Assembly: GCF_021347895.1 (NCBI RefSeq) | Contig: NC_067129.1 | Span: 36,902,104 to 36,966,103 of the forward strand | Reading direction: 5' to 3' | Length of the DNA stretch: 64,000 bases | DNA from: Acanthochromis polyacanthus | Taxonomy: Eukaryota; Chordata; Actinopteri; Pomacentridae | Part shown: positions 34,801 to 44,886 of the stretch, piece by piece | How positions within the stretch are numbered: position 1 is the first letter of the stretch | How the letters are laid out: each line of letters begins with the position of its first letter | Position numbers and translations under genes: made by a program | The notes under the pieces: model-generated | Seen by the model: the letters and a program-made list of their open reading frames with translations, nothing else | The model's database searches: none | What the model was told of the DNA's origin: nothing

Positions 34801-37800
34801 AAATGAAAGTAAAATCTGAACTCTAGAGCCTACAGGTAGAGGATCAGATTGTTCTATTATGTTATGAGGGCATTTTGCTGGCAAGTCTAGTTCCTTAGAA
34901 GAAATAGTCCCTGTAAATCCATGCAAAGTTGTTTCATTGATGATACATTTCCATCCATAAAGCACCCAAGGTCACTGAATGGTTTGATGAAAATGATAGG
35001 AATGTCATGTAGATCTCGACCAAACCTTTAGGGGAATTTAGACTGATGTGTTCAACATTGCTCTCCACCAACATCAAAACACAAAAATAATGGTGTTCCT
35101 CACTAAACCAGAGTTTCAGAGACTTCAAGAATCAAAGTATCCGTTGTGTAACGTCAAGGATTTTTCTTTTTCGTGCCATTTCAAGGAGTCTTTTACAAAT
35201 TGTTTGTTGCAAATGTTGAGATGACATTACCAACCAGATTTATCCAACTGAGATTTTCAGATGTATGTTTTGGTACTTTTATGAACAAAGTGATCAAACA
35301 GTCAATGAAAAACAAGTTCAGTATTTCTCAATAACTAATATTAAAACCTTCACAAAAAAGTTGAGGCATGACTTAAAGCAAACCAGAGCTGCACTCATTT
35401 TTAAAGTGTTGTAGTTTAAGTAGTTGATTTGGATTGATTTGTCAGATTTAAGTTTTTTCTTTTCCTTCTTGCTTTTGTTTTATAGATTTGTGGGGATTTT
35501 TAACTTAATTCTATAAGTTGTAGTTGTATTTGTTTAGGTTTTTTTGTATATTGTACTTTTAAAGGATTGTGATCTTGTATGTTTTGGTTGTTTTAAAAGC
35601 CCAACTAGGGACAGGAGTTGAGAATTAGTTGTAGCTAAAACTCTGTTTGCAACACATCGGATTTATGAACTGTACTGAAACTATGTTAATTGCATTGGCC
35701 CTAATAAATAAACAAATAAATAAGTATTCTGCTCACATAATTTCCTAAACCCTTCAGAGAATCGTTTGTTAAACAAATAAGTTCTACTGATCCTCTGATT
35801 TTGCTGTCTGTCAGCAGAGTAAAACTTAAACAAGGCACCTGTTAAACTTTTCATCCCCCAACAAATGCCTTCTTTTCTTCTTTGAACAGAACAAGAGCCC
35901 TCAAGGTCTGGTTGGATTAAAGAATCTGGGCAACACAGTAAGTGTCATTTTGTTCTCTATAATCATGCAGAAACCACCAAATCTGTCTGGATCTTCATTT
36001 AAAGTGACTCTTATTTTTGTGTAATTTCCAGTGTTTCATGAACTCCATCCTCCAATGTCTGAGCAACACCTCAGAGCTGAGAGATTACTGCCTGAGAAAC
36101 ATCCATCACAGTGACCTCAATAACAACTGCAAGACTAACACTGCTCTTATGGAAGGTAAGAAAGACCTCTGAGTTGCTGAATCACATGTTGGCAACCTCG
36201 TAGCGAACTGACAGACCTGAATGGTGCTTACATCAATGCTAAATCACTTTATGGGCCGTGTGAGCAGTAGGTCACACATTATAGGTTTATGTGCATTTTT
36301 ATACTCTCCAATCTTTTAACCCTTAACCCCTTCCTGCTCCTGTCACATTTTTACTCGATGTTGGCAACCATGACTATAAGTAGAGAGAACTTGGAAATGT
36401 TTTTTATGCCACAGTTAGAATGCCATAAATCATAAAAAAGAAAAAAAAAAGCAACTGGAAAACATTCCAGAATTCATTCTCTATACACCGCTTTATCCTC
36501 ACTAGGGTTGCTGGAGCCTATCCCAGCTGACTCGGGCGAAGGCAGGGGACACCCTGGACAGGTCACCAGTCTGTCGCAGGGTTACATATACAGACAAACA
36601 ATCACACTCACATTCACCTACGGATAATTTAGAGTTATCAGTTATAACCTCAGCATATTTTTGGACTGTGGGAGGAAGCCGGAGTACCCGGAGAAAACCC
36701 ACGCATGCACAGGGAGAACATGCAAACTCCATGCAGAAAGATCCCAGGCCCAGTCCGGGATTTGAACCGGGGATCTTCTTGCTGCATGACGAAAGTGCTA
36801 ACCACTATCTACTGTGCAGCCCTGTCATTGCAGAATCAACATTTACAATATTTTTTCCAAATGCCAGCAGTTGTTGCCAATACTGGGAAATGGTAGTGCT
36901 CTGCATACTACAGATATTTCACTGCTTATGTTTTTAGCTTGTTTCTGTACTTGTTTTCTATCTGCTTTTGTGTAAGTAAAGCCAAAAGTGTACTCAAAGC
37001 ATCCCAGATTTTTTTTTTTTTTTTTTTGTCTCATGACTGCTGGTTGCAGTTTAATCACACATAGCTTCACGGTTTTGCTGAGGAACGTAAAATTTTTCAT
37101 TTTTCACAGCATCTAGTTCGATCAAATGGTTTATTTTTTGGACAATTTGAGAGGGAATATTGATGAATTTTCACTGTTATAAACTTAGATTTGGGTAAGT
37201 TTCCAGTCCAAATGCAGTGTCACAATCTGACAAGAAAGAAGTTTAAAAACAGACAATATTTACAGTTTTCTGGCATTTTTTAAGGAAATACTTTCACAAC
37301 ATTTTCCTTTAAAATCTTGTGAAAGTATTAACAGAATCCAGTGTGTCACCATTTTTACAAAGGGTTAAGATGAAGGAATTTCCTCCAAGAGAATCATAAA
37401 GTTGTGAAGCACAGTGTTCATTTTGCAGATATTTATCCTTGATTGTTGTCTCATTTTGTCTTTTATTTTCTTTCTTCCTTCAGAGTTTGCAAAGCTGACT
37501 CAGAGTCTGTGGACATCTGAAAACAATGACGCCATCAGTCCTTCTGATTTCAGAAGCCAGATCCAGAGATACGCTCCAAAATTTGTTGGCTGCAAGTAAG
37601 TCCTTCCTACCTATGGCTGCAAGCCTCTGCTTTAAAATCCATTTAATGTAGGTTAGTAATAGTTGTTAAAATGCCCGTTTATATAACAATCATAACCATA
37701 AAGTTTAAAAAAAATGATCTCCCTCTGCAGTCAGCAAGACGCCCAGGAGTTTCTGCGTTTCTTATTGGACGGTCTCCACAATGAGGTGAACAGAGTTACC

Positions 37801-40800
37801 ATCCGCCCTAAAGTGTCTGTCGAGGACTTTGACCACCTTTCGTAAGTCAGCAACGTTGCACCTCATCTTAATTTGTCACTTATAACCTGATGTGTCAATG
37901 ACTGTTTCTGTTGCTGCCAAAAAAGCACTGCTGCATGACTGATGGTCAAAACAGAGGTGGAAATAACCTGTGTAATTATTTGTAATTGCGATGTAACTGA
38001 TTGTTTAGGGTTTTGCAGTCACATGGCCATTTTAGAAGAACAAATACTCTGAATTTGTCTTGAAGTTGCTATTTTTTTGGAGAACATATATTTAAATTTT
38101 CAGGTTTTGATGGCAGGTTTGGTAAAGATATGTTGTTTTATTTGCAGGGATGATGAGAAAGGCAGGTGGATGTGGAACATGTACTTGCAGAGAGAAGACA
38201 GCAAAGTAGTGGGTAAGTGATAGTTGAGATACTGCATAATAGTTGAGAGCTGCATAATAACCCAAAACCACCTTCAATTTTTACCTGTGTATACTCATTA
38301 TGGATGTTTCATGTCATTTTTCATCCTTCCTGCAGACTTGTTTGTTGGGCAGCTAAAAAGCTCTTTGACCTGCACTGTTTGTGGCTTCCGCTCCACTATG
38401 TTTGATCCATTTTGGGACCTATCCATACCTATTGCACAGGTCAGAAGTCACTCTTTCACATAATTTATCATATTCTCATCACAGACAGGCAAAATGGCCA
38501 TAGAGTATAATACTGTGTTCCTCATTTTTTAAAGAAATTATGCTACAAGTTGTATGAACCACATTTGCACCTCTAATTTTCGATACACAAAAACTCAAGT
38601 ACATTATTGACATATTTTTGACCACCTATCAGATGTTTAGATATGAAATGCTAGAAGGTGTATATCAGTTGATTAGCCTTAATGGGAGTTACTGTTTTCT
38701 GATTGCTCTGCTCTGTTCCTCTACAGAAGAATTCCGGTGAAGTGAGTCTCAAAGACTGTTTGAGACTCTTCACAAAAGAAGATGTATTGGATGGAGAAGA
38801 AAGACCAGTAAGAGTCTTTAACACGAATATCACCACATTTCACATTCATCTGCAAAGATAACATAATAAACAGGTTATACAGCTGCAGCTTCTCACTGCA
38901 TTTGTCTTTTTCTCAGACTTGCAATAGATGCAAAGCCAGACGAAAATGCACCAAGAGGTTCAGCATCCAGAAGTTCCCTCAGATTCTTGTACTCCGTATC
39001 CTTTTTTCACATCTTTGTTGTTTATTGCTTACAGCAGGCAGATGTTTAGAATAATAGCAATCTTCCTTCTAATTTATTAGAATACACATCGGCATAAATA
39101 TATAGATGATGTTGGTGTATAATGTAAGAGCTTACATTATCAGCAGCACTTAAACCTGCACTAGTCTATATTTTTATAGTAATGACTCATTGAATTCTGC
39201 AGCAACAAACCAAAAAGTTACCAGCTGTTTGCTAATTTTTGATAAGTGGTATTTAGTGACTGAAGTACCAGATATTGGGTTAATTTCATTACATATACTA
39301 CCATATTGTATAGTAGATGCAGTACGTACTTTAAGGGAAAAAAATGTTTGCAATTTTGAGGGCAGGGATTGTTTTCGGAGGTGGTGGAGACCAAAACTGA
39401 GCTAAAAAAAAAAAAGCATGAATATCGATTTGCCAAGTGGCCAGAAACTCCAAAGGAATTGTAATATTGATCCTTGTCTGGTGAATTCCTGTTTTATCAA
39501 ATGTTTGCTAATTTTTCCAGTTGGGTTTTCAGCTTGTTCTTGTTGCCCCCAGGAGGCCAAAAAAAATTAAACAATAGAGCTTCAAAGGTGGAGTCTGCGA
39601 TTCTGGATACTGATTGTTGATATTTAGCTCTGCAGCATGTCTGAATGGATAAATGTGCAAGATCTAGGATTTGTCTTGCTCCTGCCGTCCTTTTCCCAAT
39701 GGACATGAGCAGACACCTGTATAGGACTTGCTGGAATAGCATGTGCTGCTCAGTCCAGGCCACTTTTTTTCTTATTTGCAGAGCAGGGCTTCAAACAAAC
39801 ACAGAATATTGTTTCAGCATACACAGAACAAACAGCTAGCAATCCATGAGAAGATATTAACTGAATTTGATAGTACATGTATTTGGCGAGAATTGCATAC
39901 TGTAGCTTGAAGTAGATATTGTAAATGTTATGATGATGATCTCTTCAGGGTTTAGAGTGGAAACGGCATGTTTATATGGAAGATGGTCCAAGTTTCATAT
40001 ATAAAATCTGTATCTGTGAGGGTACTAGTCAAACAAATATTAAATACATGTGTACAATGCATTTAAAGTACATGGAAAGTAAAATTTAACCTTCAGCAAG
40101 AGCACAGTTTTGCTATTTTGAACCAGTTTCGGTTCCTTGACTCGGTGTTCCTGTCAGACCTGAAACGCTTCTCAGACTCCAACATCCGAGGAAGCAAACT
40201 CTCCACTTACATCAACTTCCCTCTCAAAGATCTGGACCTGCGAGAGTTCTCCTCAGAGAGCGGCGGTAAGTATTTGCCAAATAGTGCTGTACGACAGTTA
40301 GTGGCCTTTAGGTCAGATCACCTGTGTCTGACTGATGGTGTTGTGTCTCCCTGCAGAGCATCCCGTGTACAACCTGTACGCTGTTTCCAACCACTCTGGA
40401 AACACTTTGGGAGGCCATTACACAGCCTACTGCAAGAACCCGGCGCTGGGGGAGTGGTACAGCTACAATGACTCCAGGTATCGGCTCTCACGTATCACCT
40501 TATCAGATCGGCTAGGAAAGCTGTGCACAATAATTAAACTGCATGTACCTGCTGTTAAATGGCAATGACCTCATTCTGGCTCCACAAAGTTGTGTCAGCT
40601 TGTTGGCAGCTGAAATTAAATGTGCAGATTGGGCGTGTGCTTGTCCCTGCATGCCCAACTGTGGCTGGGATTGTATTCAATTGAAGGAATGTGTCGAAGC
40701 ATTTTTTCATTGCAGCGTGTTTTTGTCTGCAGGGTAAGCCCAATGTCCTCCAGCCAGGTTCGCAGCAGCAACGCTTACGTCCTCTTCTACGAGCTTGCCC

Positions 40801-40838
40801 CCTCCTCACACAGCAAATATCAGACGTGTCGGCTTTAG
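28687..40838 (+). CDS. usp2: ubiquitin carboxyl-terminal hydrolase 2, short isoform
   Basis: Cysteine deubiquitinase that cuts ubiquitin from substrates; mammalian USP2 acts on MDM2, cyclin D1 and clock proteins. Twelve exons: 28687-28839, 35890-35937, 36032-36155, 37484-37595, 37731-37841, 38148-38212, 38336-38439, 38727-38807, 38917-38995, 40158-40265, 40357-40477, 40733-40838. They sum to 1212 nt, 403 residues plus TAG. Catalytic triad: Cys68 (NTCFMN), His349 (GGHYTAYC) and Asn366 (YNDS), with the same spacing as mammalian USP2. Zinc ligands are Cys217, Cys220, Cys268 and Cys271. The first exon resembles the divergent N-terminus of the short mammalian form (USP2-45); no long-isoform exon is visible in the window. 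Whether it is usp2a or usp2b cannot be told here. Confidence 0.96.
29987..30345. mobile_element. Tc1/mariner-like non-autonomous fragment in usp2 intron 1
   Basis: Starts ACAACCATTCAAAAGTTTGG directly after a TA repeat, a terminal sequence seen in Tc1-like non-autonomous fish elements. No transposase is visible and the right end is not defined. Confidence 0.5.
34540..35015. repeat. diverged two-unit tandem duplication in usp2 intron 1
   Basis: The segments around 34540-34775 and 34795-35015 share ATCCATGCAAAGTTGTT, GCTGGCAAGT.TAGTT, AAAGCACC...GGTCACTG and ATGGTTTGATGAAAA in the same order, offset about 267 bp. Small minus-strand ORFs in both units are related to each other but not to a known protein. 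Confidence 0.65.
35890..35937 (+). CDS. usp2: usp2 exon 2
   Basis: 16 codons, [16 protein letters not shown], the start of the USP catalytic domain. The exon ends just before the catalytic Cys codon. Phase 0 on both sides. Confidence 0.95.
36032..36155 (+). CDS. usp2: usp2 exon 3 (catalytic Cys)
   Basis: Begins with the TGT codon of catalytic Cys68 in [13 protein letters not shown], the Cys box of USP enzymes. It ends one base into a Glu codon shared with exon 4. Confidence 0.95.
36156..37483 (+). other. usp2 intron 3 carrying a SINE
   Basis: 1.3-kb intron. A nearly complete tRNA-like SINE lies at 36473-36822 in antisense; the rest is AT-rich. Confidence 0.7.
36473..36822 (-). mobile_element. 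tRNA-derived SINE with RTE-like 3' end
   Basis: On the minus strand it begins GGGCTGCACAGTAGATAGTG, has a B-box-like GGTTCAAATCC (36768-36758), then a body with CATGTTCTCCCTGTGCATGC and GACTGGTGACCTGTCCAGGG. It ends GGATAAAGCGGTGTATAGAG before a short ATGAAT tail. The 3' end resembles that of the RTE LINE at 19520-19552 (GGATAAGCGG...ATGGATGG), suggesting the SINE uses that LINE's machinery. Other partial copies lie at 42443-42573 and 56650-56814. Confidence 0.75.
37484..37595 (+). CDS. usp2: usp2 exon 4
   Basis: Encodes [16 protein letters not shown] and [12 protein letters not shown], ending AA of the Asn codon completed by exon 5 (GCNQQDAQEF). Confidence 0.95.
37731..37841 (+). CDS. usp2: usp2 exon 5 (QQDAQEF box)
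   Basis: Encodes [20 protein letters not shown], the second conserved USP box, then a stretch ending DHLS with the Ser codon split TC/G. Confidence 0.95.
38148..38212 (+). CDS. usp2: usp2 exon 6
   Basis: Encodes [20 protein letters not shown] and ends one base into an Asp codon. Confidence 0.95.
38336..38439 (+). CDS. usp2: usp2 exon 7 (first zinc pair)
   Basis: Encodes [20 protein letters not shown] and [13 protein letters not shown]. Cys217 and Cys220 form the first CxxC of the structural zinc site. Confidence 0.95.
38727..38807 (+). CDS. usp2: usp2 exon 8
   Basis: 27 codons in phase 0, including [20 protein letters not shown]. Confidence 0.95.
38917..38995 (+). CDS. usp2: usp2 exon 9 (second zinc pair)
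   Basis: Encodes [20 protein letters not shown] and PQILVL. Cys268 and Cys271 complete the zinc site. The donor GTATCC at 38996 is weaker than the others but is required to keep the frame (CTC C + AC). Confidence 0.92.
38996..40157 (+). other. usp2 intron 9, no feature seen
   Basis: 1.16-kb AT-rich intron. Small ORFs on both strands show no recognisable domain. Confidence 0.5.
40158..40265 (+). CDS. usp2: usp2 exon 10
   Basis: Encodes [20 protein letters not shown] and [15 protein letters not shown]. The acceptor is at 40156-40157. Confidence 0.95.
40357..40477 (+). CDS. usp2: usp2 exon 11 (catalytic His and Asn)
   Basis: Encodes [20 protein letters not shown] followed by YTAYC, with His349, and WYSYNDS with Asn366. 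It ends AG of a codon completed as AGG (Arg369). Confidence 0.95.
40733..40838 (+). CDS. usp2: usp2 exon 12 (C-terminus and stop)
   Basis: Encodes [20 protein letters not shown] then LAPSS and a tail ending QTCRL with TAG at 40836-40838. [20 protein letters not shown] is the last conserved USP2 strand; the tail differs from the mammalian one. Confidence 0.95.
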
Positions 40839-41597
40839 AGTCTGCGGAGGAGCGATAAGCTGCACTGAATTGGGCCTAAAAATGGATTCAGACACTGCCT
40901 GCTGGGAGAGAGAAGATAGCTCCACCTAGTGGCGAGAGTCATGCCATGACAGTTTGTGACCTGTGAAAATGAAGCACAGAGGGAAAAAGAACAACAAAAA
41001 TTCACCTTTATCTTGGTGAGGGGAAAAAAAAGGTGGAACTCATATTTGTACTTCAGCATTTCAAGCTTAGTGCATAAGTTGGGTGGAACTGGAACAACGT
41101 TGGAAAAAAAGGCTTCTTCCATTTTGTAGAAATTCAGTTCCAGGCACAACCATGAGCAGCGCACTTGGAAAATTTTGTTTATTCCAGTGAAACTTGGATT
41201 TATTGCTTTTTCTTCTCCTTTGTGTGGATTTACTTTTTCTTTGAATGTGAATTATAACACTTAAAGACACTACAGTGACTTGGGGAAAAAAATCCTCAAT
41301 TGCAAGATATAATTTATTCTATTTAATGATGTCAGTACTTAACAGTGCGCACTGTATATGTAATTTAAGAGCTTCATGTTTTTTTCCACAGCAGAAACCC
41401 ACAAATGATAGAAAGAGGAAGTTTTATGTCAAAGTACATTTTATTTTTGTACAGTATTTATGGACAGCGCAGCGAATGTAGGAAAAGGCATCGCAAAACA
41501 TACCAAAGCAGCTGTGTGTGAACGCATCAATACTTCTTCCAGGAATAATGCTGCCAATTTTACTTCAGAGTTGGCCGAGAGTCTATAAATGATTAAA
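40839..41597 (+). other. usp2: usp2 3' UTR with probable polyadenylation signal
   Basis: Sequence after the stop is AT-rich without ORFs of note. ATTAAA at 41592-41597, followed by a GT-rich stretch (GTGTTTTTGTGTTC), is the best candidate signal. The exact end is inferred. Confidence 0.45.
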
Positions 41598-42440
41598 AAA
41601 CATCTCTAACTTACACTGCATCGTGTTTTTGTGTTCATAATTTAACCTGGATTTGTCCAAGAAAGCAACTGGGAGGTAAAAAATATTGTCTAATTCACTA
41701 GGTAAGTTTGTTTTAACAAGCTAAAACAGAAATCTGCAGCTGCCAAACCAGTGAAAGCTGTAAAAATTTAACTTTTAACCACTTGCAACAACGGAATCAG
41801 CTGAAAACGCATCATCAGACATAATATCACAGTGAACATAGTGAATTTCTTACTAAAATCTCACTTTGTAAAGTTAGTACAGCAAGTTCAAGTGATAACC
41901 AGTCCTGCTCATTATGATTTTTTGGTGTTCATTTTCTTTGTACGCCACCTGATCAAACTTTAGCAATGAATTAGTTTTCTTACTGGCCTTTAAAACTGTC
42001 TTTGAGTGGCCAGAAAAGCACTATACAAAGAAAATGTATTATTATTACTCAATTTTAAGTCCGTCAAATCCCACAAAGCAGAATTCGAGGTTGTCAAGTC
42101 AACTTCAGATTTACCTCTAAATTTTCAGGACTTTGAGGTTGTTTAATTCTTCCTGAGGTACATCAGGATGGTATCTTCTGCACACCTAATCTGCTCTGGA
42201 ACACTTTCTGTTCAATATAACACATCAATATTAAAACGTGTCCAGTAGCAATTTAGTTCTTTTTCAAAATGGCCTCATCGATGGCCTTCCTGAATGATCC
42301 CATGATTTCAGATAGTATGATGATCTCCTGGTAAATCAGGAGGTTTTAGGATCCGTCTAAACCTTTTTTCTGTCCTTCCTGAGCATAAATATCACGATTA
42401 CATCTCCTTGATGGAGTTATGCGCCACCTGCTGGAACTTT
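41598..42440. other. intergenic stretch downstream of usp2
   Basis: AT-rich; no ORF, RNA gene or transposon end recognised. Confidence 0.5.
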
Positions 42441-42442
42441 AG

Positions 42443-42573
42443 CATCCATCCATCCATCCATCCATCCATCCATCCTCCATACACCGCTTTATCCTCACTA
42501 GGGTCGCTGGGGGTGCTGGAGCCTATCCCAGCTGACTCAGGCGAAGGTAGAGGACACCCCGGACAGGTCGCCA
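42443..42573 (-). mobile_element. SINE 3' fragment with CATC tail
   Basis: (CATC)n then TACACCGCTTTATCCTCACT and the GCTGGAGCCTATCCCAGC block, continuing to GGACAGGTCGCC. This matches the 3' half of the SINE at 36473-36822; it is 5'-truncated, ending against hAT sequence near 42574. Confidence 0.75.
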
Positions 42574-42649
42574 CTCAGAATCTAATTAAAACCGCCAAGC
42601 GAGTGACGTTCAGCGCAGAGTGTAGGAGTAATTAGCAAGCAAGATTATC

Positions 42650-42796
42650 AACGAGTCATAGAGAGAGCCAAAAAAAGGAGAAAATGGAGAGAGAAAATTC
42701 AGTGAAGTCACTGAAAACGCCGTTCGAGAGGAGAACACTGCAGGAGAAACGGAGTGAAGGAGCTCTGACCTGACCGGCCGGACGTCTTAATTAGAC
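42650..42796 (+). pseudogene. hAT transposase, N-terminal piece
   Basis: The reading ENSVKSLKTPFERRTLQEKR shifts frame to PDRPDVLIRQQ and then (across both nested insertions) continues as EDRGRRYTRSFSRAWYEKTS at 48480-48540. This matches the stretch preceding the TTF-type zinc finger of ZMYM/hAT proteins. Stops are present. Confidence 0.6.
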
Positions 42797-42804
42797 AACA
42801 GTAG

Positions 42805-44868
42805 CAGTGGCGTATCCAGGACTTTTTTACCGGGGTGGCCTTGATGGGACACAAAGCTAGTGTGGGGTGGCTATGGCATAGCGGAGTTTAATGCCATGTA
42901 CGCAGCCGACCACAGTTCAAATCCCAGTACTTTGCTGCATGTGACATCTCCTCTTTCTCCCATGATTTCCTGTCTCATAAGTCTTGAATAAAGGTGTCTA
43001 TTCTGGTTTATTTTTAAATTCCATTTCCCATTATTACATGGGCGTAACCACCATCTCAGAAGTGAGGGGGACAAATTTTTCAGAGCGATTTATCATTCTC
43101 TTACATTTAATTGCACCGTCCTTAGTGGCTAAAGAACCACATAATCCCTAACAGACACAGTACAATACCAGGGGACCAACTAGGCTAGTTCTTTAAACTA
43201 TAAAGTATAAAACTTTAAACTATAAAATCTAAAGTTTTAGTGGCCAAACTCTAGTTGAGTTGACAACAATGGCCCTTGAACATCTACTGGACGAGTAGCC
43301 AGAGGTGCCAAACACTGAACATGAAATGATCAGTACTGCCTGGTTTCTCCCTGCAATAGATATCTTATTTTCAGGAAGTTATAATCTCTCCTTACCTGTA
43401 AAGACCCTACATCATTGTCCCTGCTGCTGGCCTCTGATCCATCTCCTCCCTGACTCTGCTCTTTCTGTTATGGCAATAAACATAAAAAAATGTGGTAAGA
43501 AAAATTCTGAAATAGCATTAGGAAGAGTAAAAATTGCAGTAGAATTTAACCTCAAAATCACTTTAACCCATAGATACAGCCATGGCCATAAGTTTGGACA
43601 CAGCATGACTTACTATGTCTGTTTTGATGTCTATTACAGAACATAACTAATATTTTCTGACAGCACCAGTTTAATTAGTCAACAAATCAACAAGGGATAT
43701 AATATTATCAATAAATTCCAACAATTGGAACAACTTTGTTCCCAAAACATAATATTAGAAGAAAATAACAAAAAAAAATGCAGTACTTTCACAACCGAAT
43801 TTGGTAAGAATAACAAAATGACACCAAACTCTTTTGATGTTTTTTTTAAAAATATGAAACTTAATATAGTTCTCAGGAGTTGTGTACTGTATTGTAAGTG
43901 AAAATTTTGTGGTATTTTCTAAGATTCACAAGCATCATGGTACTTGTGTCCAAACTTATGGCCATGGCTGTACATACTTTTTTCTCAGCCACTTATATAT
44001 TTTTTTTCACCTCTGCAGACCCTGCATGGTCAACATTACTGCTGGCCGCTGCCTCTGGTCCATCTCCTGCCTGACTCTGCTCTTTGTTATGGAAATAATC
44101 ATTAACAAATCTAAAAATCAAAATTCTGAGATAGAATTTGAAAGAGAAGCAGTAAAAATAGTTGTAAATTTAACCACTTTTATACCATAGATGGCCTATT
44201 CTTTTTTTTCCCTCCCTGGCTCTCCTCTTTTGGGACCAAAAGACTTAAATACATGGAGAGCAATTGTGAGCACATCTTCTGCCCAGAAATGAAAGAGGAC
44301 TGGGTTAATTCCAAGAATAAACTAATTAGCGGTAATGTAACAGAGGCAACAACATTTAAATTATTGTTAACATCTTAACATATTGATATATTGCCACATT
44401 TTACCTTGTCATCATTTAGCTAACAAGTCTAACATTGTTTGCATCCAACAAGGTCACACAACTTACACGGTTTGTTTGGAAAAAACGGTGTAAAGTTTTT
44501 TGCTTCTTGCTGGCTCTGGCTGGTTTGCTAAACATTACTCCAGACGCACGTTCAGCACTGCTCAACACAGCAGCACGTCTCCTGTGGAACACCTGCGTTA
44601 GCATGCGCTCATGGTGCATTCAAAGACGGCTCGGGAAAACACGTTACTGGATGCTAATAACGGGTTTAGCTGTTGTAACGGCTGAAAAAAAGTGCGGGGG
44701 ACAGAGAGGACAGACGTGGAAAGTGCAGGGGACATGTCCCACGCTACCCCGCGTCCGTTACGCCCATGTGACCAACTACCTATCAGATCTGGGGTGGCCG
44801 CAGGGGTGGCCAATGAGATTTCAGGGGTGGCCCAGGCCACCCCAGGCCACCCCCTAAAATCGCCATTG
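42805..44868 (+). mobile_element. non-autonomous hAT element, copy 1, 2064 bp
   Basis: Ends CAGTGGCGTATCCAGG at left and the inverse CGCCATTG at right, with the 8-bp duplication AACAGTAG (42797-42804 and 44869-44876), typical of hAT. It carries no transposase; its ORFs have no known domain. A twin copy at 59283-61346 has the same length and differs at three positions that I can see. Inside are a SINE-like segment (about 42870-43005) and a Tc1-like MITE (43577-43970), both also present in the twin. Confidence 0.93.
43577..43970. mobile_element. Tc1-like MITE nested in hAT copy 1
   Basis: Starts CAGCCATGGCCATAAGTTTG and ends with its inverse, with TA on each side (43575-43576 and 43971-43972). 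Length is 394 bp with no transposase. The same MITE sits at 60055-60448 in the other hAT copy, so it inserted before the element spread. Confidence 0.88.
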
Positions 44869-44886
44869 AACAGTAGGAGGACAGAG

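Larger units (their letters stand above)
28840..35889 (+). other. usp2 intron 1 (7.05 kb), repeats but no gene
   Basis: Large intron between the short-isoform exon and the shared catalytic exons. It holds an AT microsatellite near 29967-29987, a Tc1/mariner-like end (29987-30345), a CA tract near 30616-30640 and a diverged tandem duplication (34540-35015). ORFs such as 32456-32737 and 33416-33742 show no domain. The short-isoform promoter and this intron could carry regulatory sites, but none is identifiable by eye. Confidence 0.6.

Noticed and set aside
43305..43646. 113-codon ORF in the 2064-bp hAT element (and its twin at 59783)
   Set aside because: It crosses into the nested MITE, has no hAT transposase motif, and its identity between copies reflects recent transposition only.
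44692..44886. N-terminal ~65 codons of the 631-codon ORF
   Set aside because: This part is hAT element sequence (identical in the other copy at 61170) read through into the LINE; not a real protein start.
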